64,000 bases of DNA. Origin: Bacteroidaceae bacterium. Lineage in GTDB: Bacteria > Bacteroidota > Bacteroidia > Bacteroidales > Bacteroidaceae. Location of the stretch: positions 62,001 through 126,000 of the forward strand of contig JAKSLP010000001.1 in assembly GCA_024401115.1 (NCBI GenBank). Direction: 5' to 3'. A model generated the notes under the pieces. It worked only from the letters and a program-made list of their open reading frames with translations. It made no database searches and was not told the origin of the DNA. How positions within the stretch are numbered: the first letter of the stretch is position 1; every line of letters starts with the position of its first letter. Made by a program: the position numbers and the translations under genes. Shown in pieces: positions 26,418-35,323 of this stretch.

Positions 26418-26442
26418 CATTACTCTTGTCTTAAAAACCTGG

Positions 26443-26516
26443 TGACTCCGGCGGGACTCTAACCCGCGACACTCAGAACCGGAATCTGATGCTCTATACA
26501 ACTGAGCTACGGAGCC
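26443..26516 (-). tRNA. tRNA-Arg (anticodon CCG) with a changed 19:56 tertiary pair
   Basis: The reverse strand folds into a 74-nt cloverleaf: acceptor GGCTCCG/CGGAGTC (one G-U), D stem GCTC/GAGC, anticodon stem TCAGA/TCTGA with CCG at 34-36, T stem GCGGG/CCCGC. The D loop reads AGTTGTATA where AGTTGGTTA is usual, so position 19 is U. The T loop reads TTAGAGT where TTCGANT is usual, so position 56 is A. G19-C56 is thus replaced by U19-A56, a change on both sides that keeps pairing. No CCA is encoded. Confidence 0.93.
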
Positions 26517-26604
26517 TTTTTCGGGTTGCAAAGTTACGTATTCTTTGCCGAAATTGCAATTATTTAGTATAAAACTTAATAGGAGTAACATTTATGCAAT
26601 AATG

Positions 26605-26636
26605 TTGCACCTTACGGAATAAAATGATTATCTTTG
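26605..26636 (+). promoter_or_regulatory. Promoter of asnA
   Basis: TATCTTTG (26629-26636) lies 21 bases after TTG (26605-26607). The ATG is 47 bases downstream. Confidence 0.6.
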
Positions 26637-26682
26637 CAGTCTTATAGTGTTAGATTATATAAGAGAGAAAAACGGTTATAAA

Positions 26683-27720
26683 ATGAATACAGTAATTAAG
26701 CCAGAGAAGTACGATTTGCTGGTCGATCCACAGCAAACAGAGTTGGCCATTAAGCAGATTAAGGATTTTTTTCAGCAGAATTTCTGCACCGCGTTAAGAT
26801 TGCGTCGCGTTACTGCTCCATTGTTTGTGTTGAGAGGATTGGGTATAAATGATGATCTGAATGGCGTGGAGCGTGCCGTTAATTTCCCTATTAAGGCATT
26901 GAACGATGCCCGCGCCGAGGTGGTGCACTCATTGGCTAAATGGAAGCGTCTGACTTTGGCAGAATATAAAGTACAGCCAGGATACGGTATCTATACCGAT
27001 ATGAATGCTATTCGTGCGGATGAGGATCTGGACAATATCCATTCCCTTTATGTGGACCAGTGGGACTGGGAGCGTGTCATCCGTCCTGAGGACCGTAATA
27101 TTGAGTTCCTGAAGAAGATTGTATGTGCTATCTATGATGCATTGCGTCAGACTGAGTATCTGGTGAGCGAGTCCTATCCACAGATTAAGCCTATTCTTCC
27201 AGAGGATATTCATTTCATCCATGCCGAGGAGTTGCTGCAGATGTATCCTACACTGAGCGCCAAGGAACGTGAGGATAAGATTACCAAGGAGTATGGTGCC
27301 GTGTTCATCATCGGTATCGGCGGTAAACTGAGCAATGGTGAAGAGCATGATCTTCGTGCTCCGGACTATGACGACTGGACAACCATCGGTGAGAACGGTT
27401 TGGCAGGTTTGAATGGCGACCTTCTGGTTTGGAACAGTGTATTAGGACATGCATTGGAACTGTCTTCAATGGGTATCCGTGTGGATGAGAAGGCTATGTT
27501 GCGTCAGTTGGAGCTGACCGGTAAGAATGACCGTAAGGAATTGTATTTCCACAAGCGTCTGTTGGAGGGTTCGTTGCCTCTGAGTATCGGTGGCGGTATT
27601 GGTCAGAGCCGTTTGTGTATGTACTTCCTGCGTAAGGCTCATATCGGTGAAATCCAGGCAAGTATCTGGCCAGAGGATATGCGTAAGGAGTGCGCTGAGG
27701 CTGGATTTACCCTGATTTGA
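26683..27720 (+). CDS. asnA: Aspartate-ammonia ligase
   Basis: A protein of 345 residues, the length of ammonia-dependent asparagine synthetase AsnA. It makes asparagine from aspartate, ammonia and ATP and has a class II aminoacyl-tRNA-synthetase fold. Visible blocks are LRLRRVTAPLFV, VERAVNFPIKALNDARAEVVHSLAKWKRLTL, LYVDQWDWERVI and the late SIGGGIGQSRLCMYFLRKAHIGEIQ with the ATP-binding Arg. The GTG-led longer frame is rejected; the ATG at 26683 matches the family start. It is followed by pepT after 24 bases and ends in TGA. Confidence 0.95.
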   Translation: MNTVIKPEKYDLLVDPQQTELAIKQIKDFFQQNFCTALRLRRVTAPLFVLRGLGINDDLNGVERAVNFPIKALNDARAEVVHSLAKWKRLTLAEYKVQPGYGIYTDMNAIRADEDLDNIHSLYVDQWDWERVIRPEDRNIEFLKKIVCAIYDALRQTEYLVSESYPQIKPILPEDIHFIHAEELLQMYPTLSAKEREDKITKEYGAVFIIGIGGKLSNGEEHDLRAPDYDDWTTIGENGLAGLNGDLLVWNSVLGHALELSSMGIRVDEKAMLRQLELTGKNDRKELYFHKRLLEGSLPLSIGGGIGQSRLCMYFLRKAHIGEIQASIWPEDMRKECAEAGFTLI

Positions 27721-27744
27721 TAATATAACAACCTGAAAAAATAT

Positions 27745-28968
27745 ATGAAACTGATTGAACGTTTTCTGAAGTATGTGTCTTTTGATACGCAGTCGTGCGA
27801 AACGACGGGAACTAATCCCAGTACCCCAAAGCAGTTTGCTTTAGGAGAGTATCTGCGTGATGAATTGACTGCCATGGGACTGCAGGATGTGGAACTGACG
27901 GATAAGTGCTATCTTTATGCCACATTGCCTGCCAATACCGGGGAGAATGTTCCTACAGTCGGTTTCATTGCGCACATGGATACCTCTCCCGATGCCAGCG
28001 GTGAGAACGTAAAACCTTCCATTGTGCATTATGAGGGTGGTGACATCCTGTTGAATGCTGAAAAGCAGATTGTCATGTCTCCTTCAGATTTTCCTGAGAT
28101 GGAGAACTATATTGGTGAAGACTTGATTGTAACCGATGGTACAACGCTACTTGGCGCTGATGATAAGGCCGGTATTGCCGAGATTGTATCCGGAATTGCC
28201 TATCTTCAGAGTCATCCTGAGATCAAGCATGGTAAAATCCGTGTAGGATTCACTCCGGATGAGGAGATTGGCTGTGGTGCCGATTTCTTTGATGTGGAAA
28301 AATTTGGCTGCGACTGGGCTTATACTTTTGACGGTGGTGAAGTAGGGGAGTTGGAGTTTGAAAACTTTAATGCTGCTTCCGGTAAAGTGGATTTTATAGG
28401 CCGCAACGTTCATCCGGGATATGCCAAGGATAAGATGATCAATGCGCTGCGTATGGCTATCACATTTGCTGATCTTCTGCCACGGCAGGAGGTTCCTGAA
28501 TGTACGGAGGGATACGAGGGCTTCTTCCATCTGATGGATATTCACGGTTCTGTTGAGGAGGCTCAGGTGCGTTACATTATCCGCGACCATGACCGTCAGA
28601 AGTTTGAGGACCGGAAGACTCTTTTCCTGGAAACCGCAAAGAAGGTTGCTGAGATGTATGGTTGCGATCGTGTTGTTCCTGAAGTTAAGGACTCCTATTA
28701 TAATATGCTGGAGATGCTAACCGGGAATATGTACGTGGTGGATATAGCCAAAGAGGCCATGTTGCAGTGTGGTGTCACTCCAAAGGTTCGCCCTATCCGT
28801 GGTGGAACCGACGGTGCCCGCTTGTCTTTCATGGGGCTCCCATGTCCAAATATCTTTGCCGGTGGCTTGAATTTCCACGGTCGATTTGAATTTGTTCCAG
28901 TTTTGGCAATGGAGAAAGCCATGATGACCATGGTGAATATTGCCAAGATTGTTGCTGAGAAAAACTAA
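27745..28968 (+). CDS. pepT: Peptidase T (tripeptidase)
   Basis: A protein of 407 residues that removes N-terminal residues from tripeptides in the cytoplasm with two zinc ions. Metal and catalytic segments of the M20 family are clear: [12 protein letters not shown] (His and Asp), [14 protein letters not shown] (bridging Asp and base-adjacent residues), [18 protein letters not shown] (Glu-Glu) and [15 protein letters not shown] near the end. The C-terminal His block ([10 protein letters not shown]) is present. Length is exactly typical. It forms a run with asnA and the KefB-like antiporter. Confidence 0.95.
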   Translation: MKLIERFLKYVSFDTQSCETTGTNPSTPKQFALGEYLRDELTAMGLQDVELTDKCYLYATLPANTGENVPTVGFIAHMDTSPDASGENVKPSIVHYEGGDILLNAEKQIVMSPSDFPEMENYIGEDLIVTDGTTLLGADDKAGIAEIVSGIAYLQSHPEIKHGKIRVGFTPDEEIGCGADFFDVEKFGCDWAYTFDGGEVGELEFENFNAASGKVDFIGRNVHPGYAKDKMINALRMAITFADLLPRQEVPECTEGYEGFFHLMDIHGSVEEAQVRYIIRDHDRQKFEDRKTLFLETAKKVAEMYGCDRVVPEVKDSYYNMLEMLTGNMYVVDIAKEAMLQCGVTPKVRPIRGGTDGARLSFMGLPCPNIFAGGLNFHGRFEFVPVLAMEKAMMTMVNIAKIVAEKN

Positions 28969-28979
28969 ATTTTAGAATT

Positions 28980-31238
28980 ATGGAAGAACTTCCTGGTTTA
29001 ATTACGGATCTCGCTCTTATTCTGTCTGTAGCGGGTATTGTTACGATTATTTTCAAAAAGCTGAAACAGCCTGTTGTCTTAGGCTATGTCGTTGCCGGTT
29101 TTCTGGCCAGCCCTCATATGCCCTATACTCCGTCTGTTCAAGAAGTGGCTACCGTGGAGATCTGGGCCAATATCGGTGTGATTTTCCTGCTGTTTGCTTT
29201 GGGATTGGAGTTCAGTTTTAAGAAGATACTAAAAATGGGATCTGCACCGGTCATTGCTGCTATCTCCGTGATATTCTGCATGATGAGTACCGGATTCCTT
29301 ACTGGAAAAATGTTTGGATGGTCCAATATGGACTGTTTGTTCCTGGGTGGTATGCTGGCCATGTCGTCTACCACCATTATCTATAAGGCGTTTGATGATT
29401 TAGGATTGCGCCAGAAACGATTTACCGGATTGGTGCTCAGTGTGTTGATCCTGGAGGATATTCTGGCCATTTTGCTGATGGTGGTGCTTTCTACCGTAGC
29501 CGTCAGTCAGAAGTTTGCCGGCGGGGAGATGCTTTACAGTATATTGAAACTGGTATTCTTCCTGGTACTGTGGTTCGTGGTAGGTCTTTATTTTATCCCT
29601 CAGTTCCTGAAAATCAACCGCAACCAGTTAAGTAACGAGACATTGCTAATTGTATCTTTGGCTTTGTGCTTCGCACTGGTGGTTGTCGCTTCTATGGTTG
29701 GATTCAGTTCTGCTTTCGGTGCATTCATGATGGGTAGCATCCTGGCTGAAACGGTTGTGGCAGAGAAAGTTGAACATTTAGTGGCTCCGGTTAAGGACTT
29801 GTTTGGCGCTATCTTCTTCGTGTCTGTGGGTATGATGGTTGATCCTGCCATTCTGTTGGAGTATTGGTTGCCTATCGTGGCTATTACCTTTGCTATCTTG
29901 TTGGGTCAATCCACTTTAGGATCCGGCAGCTTTGTTTTGGCTGGCCAGCCGTTGAAGGTTGCCATGCAATGCGGTTTCTCATTGGCACAAATCGGTGAGT
30001 TTGCATTTATCATTGCATCCCTTGGCGTTTCATTGGGAGTGACAAGTAAACATCTTTACCCCATTGTGGTGGCTGTCTCGGTTATTACAACCTTCCTTAC
30101 TCCTTACATGATTCGTCTTTCCGAACCATCCTATAATTTTGTTGACAGTCACATCCCAAAAAGATGGAAGTCCATGCTGAACCGCTATGCCGGTGGTGCA
30201 GAGACTGCTGTGGCTTCTCATCAGGGTTATTGGCGCCAGTTGCTGGCTTCCTTGGGAAGAACGGTTTTGGTTTATTCGATTCTAAGTATTGCTGTCATCC
30301 TGGTTATGCTACATGGCATCATTCCACTGGCATCCAAGTTTATACCGGAATCCATAAATTCCTATGTGGGCTGTATATCTACGGTGTTGCTCGTTTCCGT
30401 ATTCTTGCGCGCTATCGTGATGAAGAAGAACCGTTCGATAGAGTTTAAGGCTTTGTGGCATGCATCTTCCTACAACCGGTTGCCTTTGGTTGCTTTGATT
30501 TTGGTGCGAGTATTGTTGGTCGTAGCAATGATAGCCTACATCATCAGCTATTATTTCACCATATCAGTCGGTTTGATGCTGGCTATCGGATTGGTGATTG
30601 TGGCCATTATGGTGCTCTCCAGAAATGTCAAGCAGCAATCCATTAATTTGGAACGTACGTTCTTGCAGAACCTGCGCCAGCGTGATATTCAGGACGAGCA
30701 TTTAGGACGAAAGCAGCCATTGTATGCCGGTCATCTGCTCTCACGCGATATTCACCTGTCCGACATTGCAGTTCCGTTGAATAGCTTATGGTGTGGAAGG
30801 ACACTGATGGAACTTTCCTTGAGCCGCCGTTTCGGAGTGCAGATATCTTCCATCTTAAGAGGAAAGCGCAGATTAAATATCCCTAATGGTAAAGATGTGA
30901 TTTACCCGGGAGATGTGTTGCAGGTTATCGGCTCTGACCAACAGTTGGAGAACTTTGTTCAGCAGATGAATTCTCAGGTCTATCAGGATGATGAGAATTT
31001 TGAAGAGCGTGAGATGAAGCTCCGTCAGTTTGTGGTGACCGAGGATTCTGATTTCTGCGGTAAGACGATTGTGGAGAGCGGCATCCGTGACAAGTACCAT
31101 TGTATGGTAGTGGGATTGGAACAGGAGGGAGAATCCTTACGGACACCTGATTTAAATGCTCCCCTGCAGGCAGGCGATGTGCTGTGGCTGGTAGGAGAGG
31201 TACAAAGTATACGAAACTTAACAAAAAAGGGAGCTTGA
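28980..31238 (+). CDS. KefB-like monovalent cation:proton antiporter (CPA2) with two TrkA-C domains
   Basis: A protein of 752 residues. Residues 5-390 contain about 12 membrane segments of the CPA2 fold, with VVLGYVVAGFLASPH, GVIFLLFALGLEFSFKK and GLVLSVLILEDILAILL as family blocks. A second set of hydrophobic segments lies at about 425-550. The C-terminus has two TrkA-C (RCK_C) domains at about 590-665 and 680-750 but no nucleotide-binding TrkA-N domain, unlike classical KefB/KefC. It probably exchanges K+ or Na+ for protons; ligand control must differ from the NAD(H)/glutathione type. It is the last gene of the asnA-pepT run and ends in a terminator. Confidence 0.88.
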   Translation: MEELPGLITDLALILSVAGIVTIIFKKLKQPVVLGYVVAGFLASPHMPYTPSVQEVATVEIWANIGVIFLLFALGLEFSFKKILKMGSAPVIAAISVIFCMMSTGFLTGKMFGWSNMDCLFLGGMLAMSSTTIIYKAFDDLGLRQKRFTGLVLSVLILEDILAILLMVVLSTVAVSQKFAGGEMLYSILKLVFFLVLWFVVGLYFIPQFLKINRNQLSNETLLIVSLALCFALVVVASMVGFSSAFGAFMMGSILAETVVAEKVEHLVAPVKDLFGAIFFVSVGMMVDPAILLEYWLPIVAITFAILLGQSTLGSGSFVLAGQPLKVAMQCGFSLAQIGEFAFIIASLGVSLGVTSKHLYPIVVAVSVITTFLTPYMIRLSEPSYNFVDSHIPKRWKSMLNRYAGGAETAVASHQGYWRQLLASLGRTVLVYSILSIAVILVMLHGIIPLASKFIPESINSYVGCISTVLLVSVFLRAIVMKKNRSIEFKALWHASSYNRLPLVALILVRVLLVVAMIAYIISYYFTISVGLMLAIGLVIVAIMVLSRNVKQQSINLERTFLQNLRQRDIQDEHLGRKQPLYAGHLLSRDIHLSDIAVPLNSLWCGRTLMELSLSRRFGVQISSILRGKRRLNIPNGKDVIYPGDVLQVIGSDQQLENFVQQMNSQVYQDDENFEEREMKLRQFVVTEDSDFCGKTIVESGIRDKYHCMVVGLEQEGESLRTPDLNAPLQAGDVLWLVGEVQSIRNLTKKGA

Positions 31239-31249
31239 TGCTCCCTTTT
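31225..31249. terminator. Bidirectional terminator after the KefB-like gene
   Basis: AAAAGGGAGC (31225-31234) and GCTCCCTTTT (31240-31249) form a perfect 10-bp stem. The KefB stop codon lies in the loop, so the same hairpin also ends the convergent DUF5606 gene. Confidence 0.88.
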
Positions 31250-31251
31250 AT

Positions 31252-31677
31252 TTATTCTGCAGATTCTGCTTCTTTTTCTTCTTTCTCGATGAATTCGTCT
31301 TCGCCGTTCTCAATCAGCAGGTTGTACCACTGAATCAGCTTCTTGATGTCTGAAGCGTGTACTCTGTCGCGGTCGAAGTTTGGAACTACCTCACTAAAGA
31401 AATCAAACAGATCTTCCTTGCTGGCTTTCTTGTAGTCCAATTCAACGGTCTTTCCTTCGTACTTGGTCTTTACTGCTTCCAGTACCTCTGGCAATGGAAT
31501 ATCCTCCTCGTCAGTGTACATAGAGATGTCGTATAATGAAATAACTTTCTCATTAGCTTGTGCAGGCATGCGCTTCTTTGCAGAATCAAGAGTTTCTACA
31601 ATCAGGCAGCGGTTGCCGCGAGATACCAATTTGTATAATCCTGGCTTTCCAGAAATAGCTAAGATGCTACGTAACAT
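31252..31677 (-). CDS. DUF5606 family protein
   Basis: A protein of 141 residues conserved across Bacteroidota and known only as DUF5606. The N-terminal LRSILAISGKPGLYKLVSRGNRCLIVETLD block is a small beta-rich region that may bind RNA, and a helical middle with SDIKKLIQWYNLL follows. The C-terminus is acidic. No function is established. It has its own promoter, is convergent to the KefB-like gene and lies after coaE on the same strand. Confidence 0.85.
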   Translation of the reverse strand: MLRSILAISGKPGLYKLVSRGNRCLIVETLDSAKKRMPAQANEKVISLYDISMYTDEEDIPLPEVLEAVKTKYEGKTVELDYKKASKEDLFDFFSEVVPNFDRDRVHASDIKKLIQWYNLLIENGEDEFIEKEEKEAESAE

Positions 31678-31720
31678 AATTCTTTCTTATTTGTTGTATT
31701 AATAATCAATTTTGCGGATG

Positions 31721-31751
31721 CAAAAGTACGTTTTTGTATTGAAGTTTACAA
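31721..31751 (-). promoter_or_regulatory. Promoter of the DUF5606 gene
   Basis: On the minus strand, TACTTTTG (31721-31728) lies 20 bases after TTG (31749-31751). The -33 element is inside the 3' end region of coaE. Confidence 0.65.
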
Positions 31752-31761
31752 GATACCGAAT

Positions 31762-32343
31762 CTAAAAAAACTTAATTATCTTTTCAATTTGGGGTATTAA
31801 TGGACTTGTCCCATTGTTCTCAATCACAAAATCAGCCAATTTGCTTTTCTCTTCATCACTCATTTGGGCGCATATCCGCTGCATGGCCTTTTCCTTTGTG
31901 GTGTTGTCCCGTTTTAAAATGCGCTCTATGCGCACATCCATGGGGGCTGATACCATTATGGTATAGTCTACCAGTTTATCCATGCCGCTTTCAAACAGAA
32001 TGGCGCTCTCTGTACCTGCAATAGGGGATTCCTGGCGTTTGGCCCACTGCTGGAAGTCTTCCTTAAGGCGTGGGTGTATGATGGAATTTATCCGGTCGGC
32101 ATGTTCCTTGCTCTCGAATAAATAGCTTGCCAGGACCGGCTTATTCAGGCTTCCGTCTTCGGAATAGACCTCATTCCCGACGAGTTCCATGAGCTCTTTT
32201 CTGATTTGCGGGTGCTCAACGTTCAACCGTTTAGCCTCGTCGTCACAATAATAGATGGGAATATGAAAGTGCTCTTCCAACAGGTTGCAGACAAAGCTCT
32301 TGCCGCTACCGATTCCTCCCGTAATTCCTATTTTGATACCCAT
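31762..32343 (-). CDS. coaE: Dephospho-CoA kinase
   Basis: A protein of 193 residues that phosphorylates the ribose of dephospho-CoA in the last step of CoA synthesis. The Walker A loop GITGGIGSGKS (about 6-16), the YYCDDEAKRL substrate segment and SPIAGTESAILFESG, followed by DNTTKEKAMQRICAQMSDEEK, are all typical. It starts one base after the ybbR-like stop, so the two genes are translationally coupled in the nusB-yajC-ybbR-coaE run. Confidence 0.95.
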   Translation of the reverse strand: MGIKIGITGGIGSGKSFVCNLLEEHFHIPIYYCDDEAKRLNVEHPQIRKELMELVGNEVYSEDGSLNKPVLASYLFESKEHADRINSIIHPRLKEDFQQWAKRQESPIAGTESAILFESGMDKLVDYTIMVSAPMDVRIERILKRDNTTKEKAMQRICAQMSDEEKSKLADFVIENNGTSPLIPQIEKIIKFF

Positions 32344-32344
32344 A

Positions 32345-33337
32345 TTACTCGTCTTCTACCAGATACTCCACCTCTTTTGGCCAGACACCCATGTGCTTGA
32401 TGTTTGAGGGATATCTGACAACAATAGGCTCGCACCGGTCGCTGCCGGCCGATCGGATGGTCTCATAATCGGCATGGATGGTAAATTCCTCGGCTTTGAT
32501 CTTGTCGAAATCAGCCAAAGAGGCTTGGAATGTCACCTTCACTTTTGACGGGAAAGTCCTCATGATCTTACCTTCGGGAACATTGACAGCGGTAATGGGA
32601 ACTTCCAGTGTCTTTTCTGTCAATTGGGAAACATTGATGGTCACCTTTACTTTTTCAGGCACAAATTTTACGTTGCGTGGACGGGTCATCTCTGTGTCAA
32701 AGGTGATGTCCTCGGAAAGCTCATGATAAGAAATAGGTGCCGTGAACACCACGTGAATGGTATCCAGAATATCCTCCGGGGCATAGATGGTGAGAGTGTC
32801 GGGCTCAAACGATATGTTGGTTATGTCGTACTGCTGTTTGGCCGAAGCGCTTCCTTTCAGACGTACAGGAACACGTTTGGCCTGGCCTCGTGTATAGACC
32901 ATTTCAAAGCCTTCCGGTTTGAAGGATACCAGTTTGGAGGAACTCTCTATTGTCTTTTCTAATTGCTTCTGGATTTCGGAAGATGTGATTCTAACTGAAT
33001 TTCCCTTTTCCTGATAGTCCAGAAAGTTAATCTTTACCTTGCCGTTAGCTCCGTACAGCAAATAGTTCAGCAATGTGAATCCCTTGTCCGAAACCTTAAT
33101 CTTGATTTCTTCGGGAATATCGGAGGTGGTGACTACATTTTCCGGAACATTCAGATACTCTACGGGTATGCTTATTTCATCTACGTAGTCTTCGTTCAAG
33201 GTTTCCATCAGCCAAAAGGCCGCAGACACAAACAGGAAAAACAAAAAGACCAAGAATTCCCTGTTGGCAATGCCTGACAGAAAATTCTTGACCCCTGTTG
33301 CTCCCTCACGAAGCATGCTAAAAAAGCTTTGCCCCAT
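32345..33337 (-). CDS. YbbR-domain protein (CdaR-like), membrane anchored
   Basis: A protein of 330 residues with one membrane segment (about 27-46, FLVFLFFLFVSAAFWLM) and then repeated YbbR-type beta domains, each about 90 residues (VDEISIPVEYLNVPENVV, KRVPVRLKGSAS, LEVPITAVNVPEGKIMRTFPSKVKVTF). YbbR proteins are known as CdaR regulators of cyclic-di-AMP synthase in Firmicutes; no cdaA is next to it here, so the role is inferred by domain only. It lies 18 bases after yajC and ends one base before coaE. Confidence 0.85.
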   Translation of the reverse strand: MGQSFFSMLREGATGVKNFLSGIANREFLVFLFFLFVSAAFWLMETLNEDYVDEISIPVEYLNVPENVVTTSDIPEEIKIKVSDKGFTLLNYLLYGANGKVKINFLDYQEKGNSVRITSSEIQKQLEKTIESSSKLVSFKPEGFEMVYTRGQAKRVPVRLKGSASAKQQYDITNISFEPDTLTIYAPEDILDTIHVVFTAPISYHELSEDITFDTEMTRPRNVKFVPEKVKVTINVSQLTEKTLEVPITAVNVPEGKIMRTFPSKVKVTFQASLADFDKIKAEEFTIHADYETIRSAGSDRCEPIVVRYPSNIKHMGVWPKEVEYLVEDE

Positions 33338-33355
33338 TTGTGAACAGATTAATGG

Positions 33356-33676
33356 TTATTGTGCACCTTCTTGAGTGGCCTCTGCATTGGCAAACAAGCA
33401 AGACTTGTCTACACGGATGCGAACGCCGTTGGCAATCTCCAGGTTTACGATGCTGTTGTTTGCATCAATATAGGTAATCTTACCGTAGATGCCACCACTG
33501 GTAATGACTTCCTGGCCAACTTTCAGCTGGTTGCGGAATTCCTGGATTTTCTTCTGACGCTGCTGCTGTGGGCGCATGATAAAGAAATACATGATAGCAA
33601 TCATGGCGCCAATCATCAACAGAGTTGGCATAATGCTTCCCTGCTGAGCCTGCAGGGTTATAAATGAAAGGTTCAT
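33356..33676 (-). CDS. yajC: Preprotein translocase subunit YajC
   Basis: A protein of 106 residues with one N-terminal membrane segment (about 15-35) and the conserved FFIMRPQQQRQKKIQEFRNQLKVGQEVITSGGIYGKI block. YajC associates with SecDF in protein export. Length is normal. It lies in the run after nusB (27-base gap) and before the ybbR-like gene, an arrangement common in this phylum. Confidence 0.94.
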   Translation of the reverse strand: MNLSFITLQAQQGSIMPTLLMIGAMIAIMYFFIMRPQQQRQKKIQEFRNQLKVGQEVITSGGIYGKITYIDANNSIVNLEIANGVRIRVDKSCLFANAEATQEGAQ

Positions 33677-33703
33677 TGTCTTATGTTTTTAATTTAATCA
33701 GTT

Positions 33704-34627
33704 TTACTTCAATAGTCTTTTCTCTGCAATCAGTCCTTTGGCAATGTTGTCAAGCATTGCATTGACATAACCGCTACTCTTTGGAGTGCTGTAGGTCTTT
33801 GCAATCTCTACATATTCATTGATGGTTACGCTGATTGGAATGTTAGGGAAGGCGAACATTTCAGCAATGGCGATCTGCATGATGATGACATCCATGAATG
33901 CCAGGCGGTTCAACTCCCAGTTGCGGGAATAGTCACCCATCATTCTTCTGTAGTTCTCACCGTTCAGAATGGCACCACGGAGAAGTCGGCAGGCAAACTC
34001 CTTGTCCTCCTCATCCTTATATTCTGGCAGGAGCTCCTGCTTGGCACCGTTAGCTTCCTCAAAGCGTTTGATGGTTTTCAATACAAAAGTATCTACGATT
34101 TCCTTATCGTCATTCCAGTAAAGACTCATTTCCTCCAATACGGCATCCAATTCATCATTGTTGAAGATAAGGCTCTTGTACAATTTGCGCCATACTTCCT
34201 TGTCTTCGTCATAGGAACTCTCTGTTGATGCCATGTAGCTCTTGTAAATCTCGCTGTCCTGAATCTTGTCTAATAAAGAGCGGATGAAATTGTCCTCGTT
34301 ATCCCAATTCTTGTTCTGGCTCTCCAGAAAACTGTTTAACATCTTGTTCGATTCCAGCTGTGCGGCAAACTTGTTGTCGGCAAATTTGCGGTTTGGCTTT
34401 TCGGCTGAATTCAAACGTGCTTGTTTCTTCTCTTCCACCTCTACTCTAAGAGATGCCAGACGGGTTACGCTAACAATCAGATCCAGCAGCAGGTTGTACA
34501 GGTCGTAAGCCTTGGAAAGGCTGAAGAGCAGTTCCTTTTCTGCGGAATCCATGTTTTTGTTCCCGTTCTGATAGTACGCATAAATGATCTGAACAATCTT
34601 TGTGCGAATCAAAGCTCTATTAATCAT
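33704..34627 (-). CDS. nusB: Transcription antitermination protein NusB, long Bacteroidota form
   Basis: A protein of 307 residues, about twice the usual NusB length. The N-terminus (INRALIRTKIVQIIYAYYQ) and the C-terminal NusB block (AFMDVIIMQIAIAEMFAFPNIPISVTINEYVEIAKTYSTPKSSGYVNAMLDNIAK) show the family, with an inserted Bacteroidota-specific helical region between. NusB binds boxA RNA with NusE/S10 in ribosomal RNA antitermination. It is first in the yajC-ybbR-coaE run, with TACATTTG at 34659-34666 on the minus strand as a likely -7 element. Confidence 0.92.
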   Translation of the reverse strand: MINRALIRTKIVQIIYAYYQNGNKNMDSAEKELLFSLSKAYDLYNLLLDLIVSVTRLASLRVEVEEKKQARLNSAEKPNRKFADNKFAAQLESNKMLNSFLESQNKNWDNEDNFIRSLLDKIQDSEIYKSYMASTESSYDEDKEVWRKLYKSLIFNNDELDAVLEEMSLYWNDDKEIVDTFVLKTIKRFEEANGAKQELLPEYKDEEDKEFACRLLRGAILNGENYRRMMGDYSRNWELNRLAFMDVIIMQIAIAEMFAFPNIPISVTINEYVEIAKTYSTPKSSGYVNAMLDNIAKGLIAEKRLLK

Positions 34628-34809
34628 AGTTATTTAAAAATGTTTTGCTTTTAATTTGCAAATGTAACCTAAAAAAACGAATTTTCCTAAGGTTTACTCC
34701 TTTTTTATTGGTGCTTTGTTCTTTTTGTTGATTTTGTTTGGAGCATGAATTAATAATTCCCAACTTTACACTACGCTTTTTATATGAACAGTTAATAGCT
34801 TTATGAGAT

Positions 34810-35175
34810 ATGGAGAAAAAAAAGACTAAAACTGCTGAAAACGACATTGTTTTCTCACAAACGATGCATGCGGGCAACCGTATCTACTACATCGATGTCA
34901 AGAAGACCAAATCCGAAGAGATGTTTTTGTCTGTCACTGAGAGCAAGAAGGTGGCGGCTGATAAGGGCCAGGGTGGTGAATTCACTCTTGAGAAACACAA
35001 GATATTTCTGTACAAGGAGGATTTCGCACAATTTATGGAGGTCATGCAGCGGGCTGTTGACTATGTGACTGCTGCGCAAGGGGTGCCGGTGCCAAGAAAT
35101 TACGGCCAAAATGACGACAGTTCGGTGACAGTTGAGGGCTTAGGTGAGGAAATTGAACTGAATATTGAGTTTTAA
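34810..35175 (+). CDS. DUF3276 protein, Pur-alpha-like nucleic acid-binding
   Basis: A protein of 121 residues of the DUF3276 family, which adopts the PUR-alpha fold found in single-stranded DNA/RNA-binding proteins (BpuR in Borrelia is a relative). Visible blocks are IVFSQTMHAGNRIYYIDVKKTKSEEMFLSVTESKK and FTLEKHKIFLYKEDFAQFMEVMQ. The C-terminus is acidic and probably disordered. It likely binds nucleic acid as a dimer in the cytoplasm, but the target is unknown. It diverges from nusB and is followed by rplY, which has its own promoter. Confidence 0.85.
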   Translation: MEKKKTKTAENDIVFSQTMHAGNRIYYIDVKKTKSEEMFLSVTESKKVAADKGQGGEFTLEKHKIFLYKEDFAQFMEVMQRAVDYVTAAQGVPVPRNYGQNDDSSVTVEGLGEEIELNIEF

Positions 35176-35186
35176 TAGATAAAAAG

Positions 35187-35217
35187 TTGGTCGGGTCGTT
35201 AGAAATCACTACCTTTG
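35187..35217 (+). promoter_or_regulatory. Promoter of rplY
   Basis: TACCTTTG (35210-35217) lies 20 bases after TTG (35187-35189). The 5' leader to the ATG at 35324 is about 100 bases. Confidence 0.7.
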
Positions 35218-35323
35218 CACCGCTTTTTTGGGCACATATTTTTGACTTTAGGTCATGGTGTGATGGCGAATTAAGCAATAATTAAACTTAATTTAGAGTA
35301 ACACAATTAATTATTAAACGATT

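Larger units (their letters stand above)
25837..26442. other. Non-coding region between cutC and tRNA-Arg
   Basis: No ORF of credible coding quality was seen in these 606 bases. The first 340 bases show no clear element. The second half holds the 33-bp inverted repeat, the 34-bp AT palindrome and the tRNA terminator listed separately. The base composition is strongly AT-rich at 26230-26315. Confidence 0.65.

Noticed and set aside
26373..26591. 72-residue minus-strand ORF
   Set aside because: It overlaps the tRNA-Arg gene over its full length, so it is a chance frame.
34620..34877. 85-residue minus-strand ORF between nusB and the DUF3276 gene
   Set aside because: It overlaps the DUF3276 start on the other strand and the nusB start, and shows no protein-like pattern.
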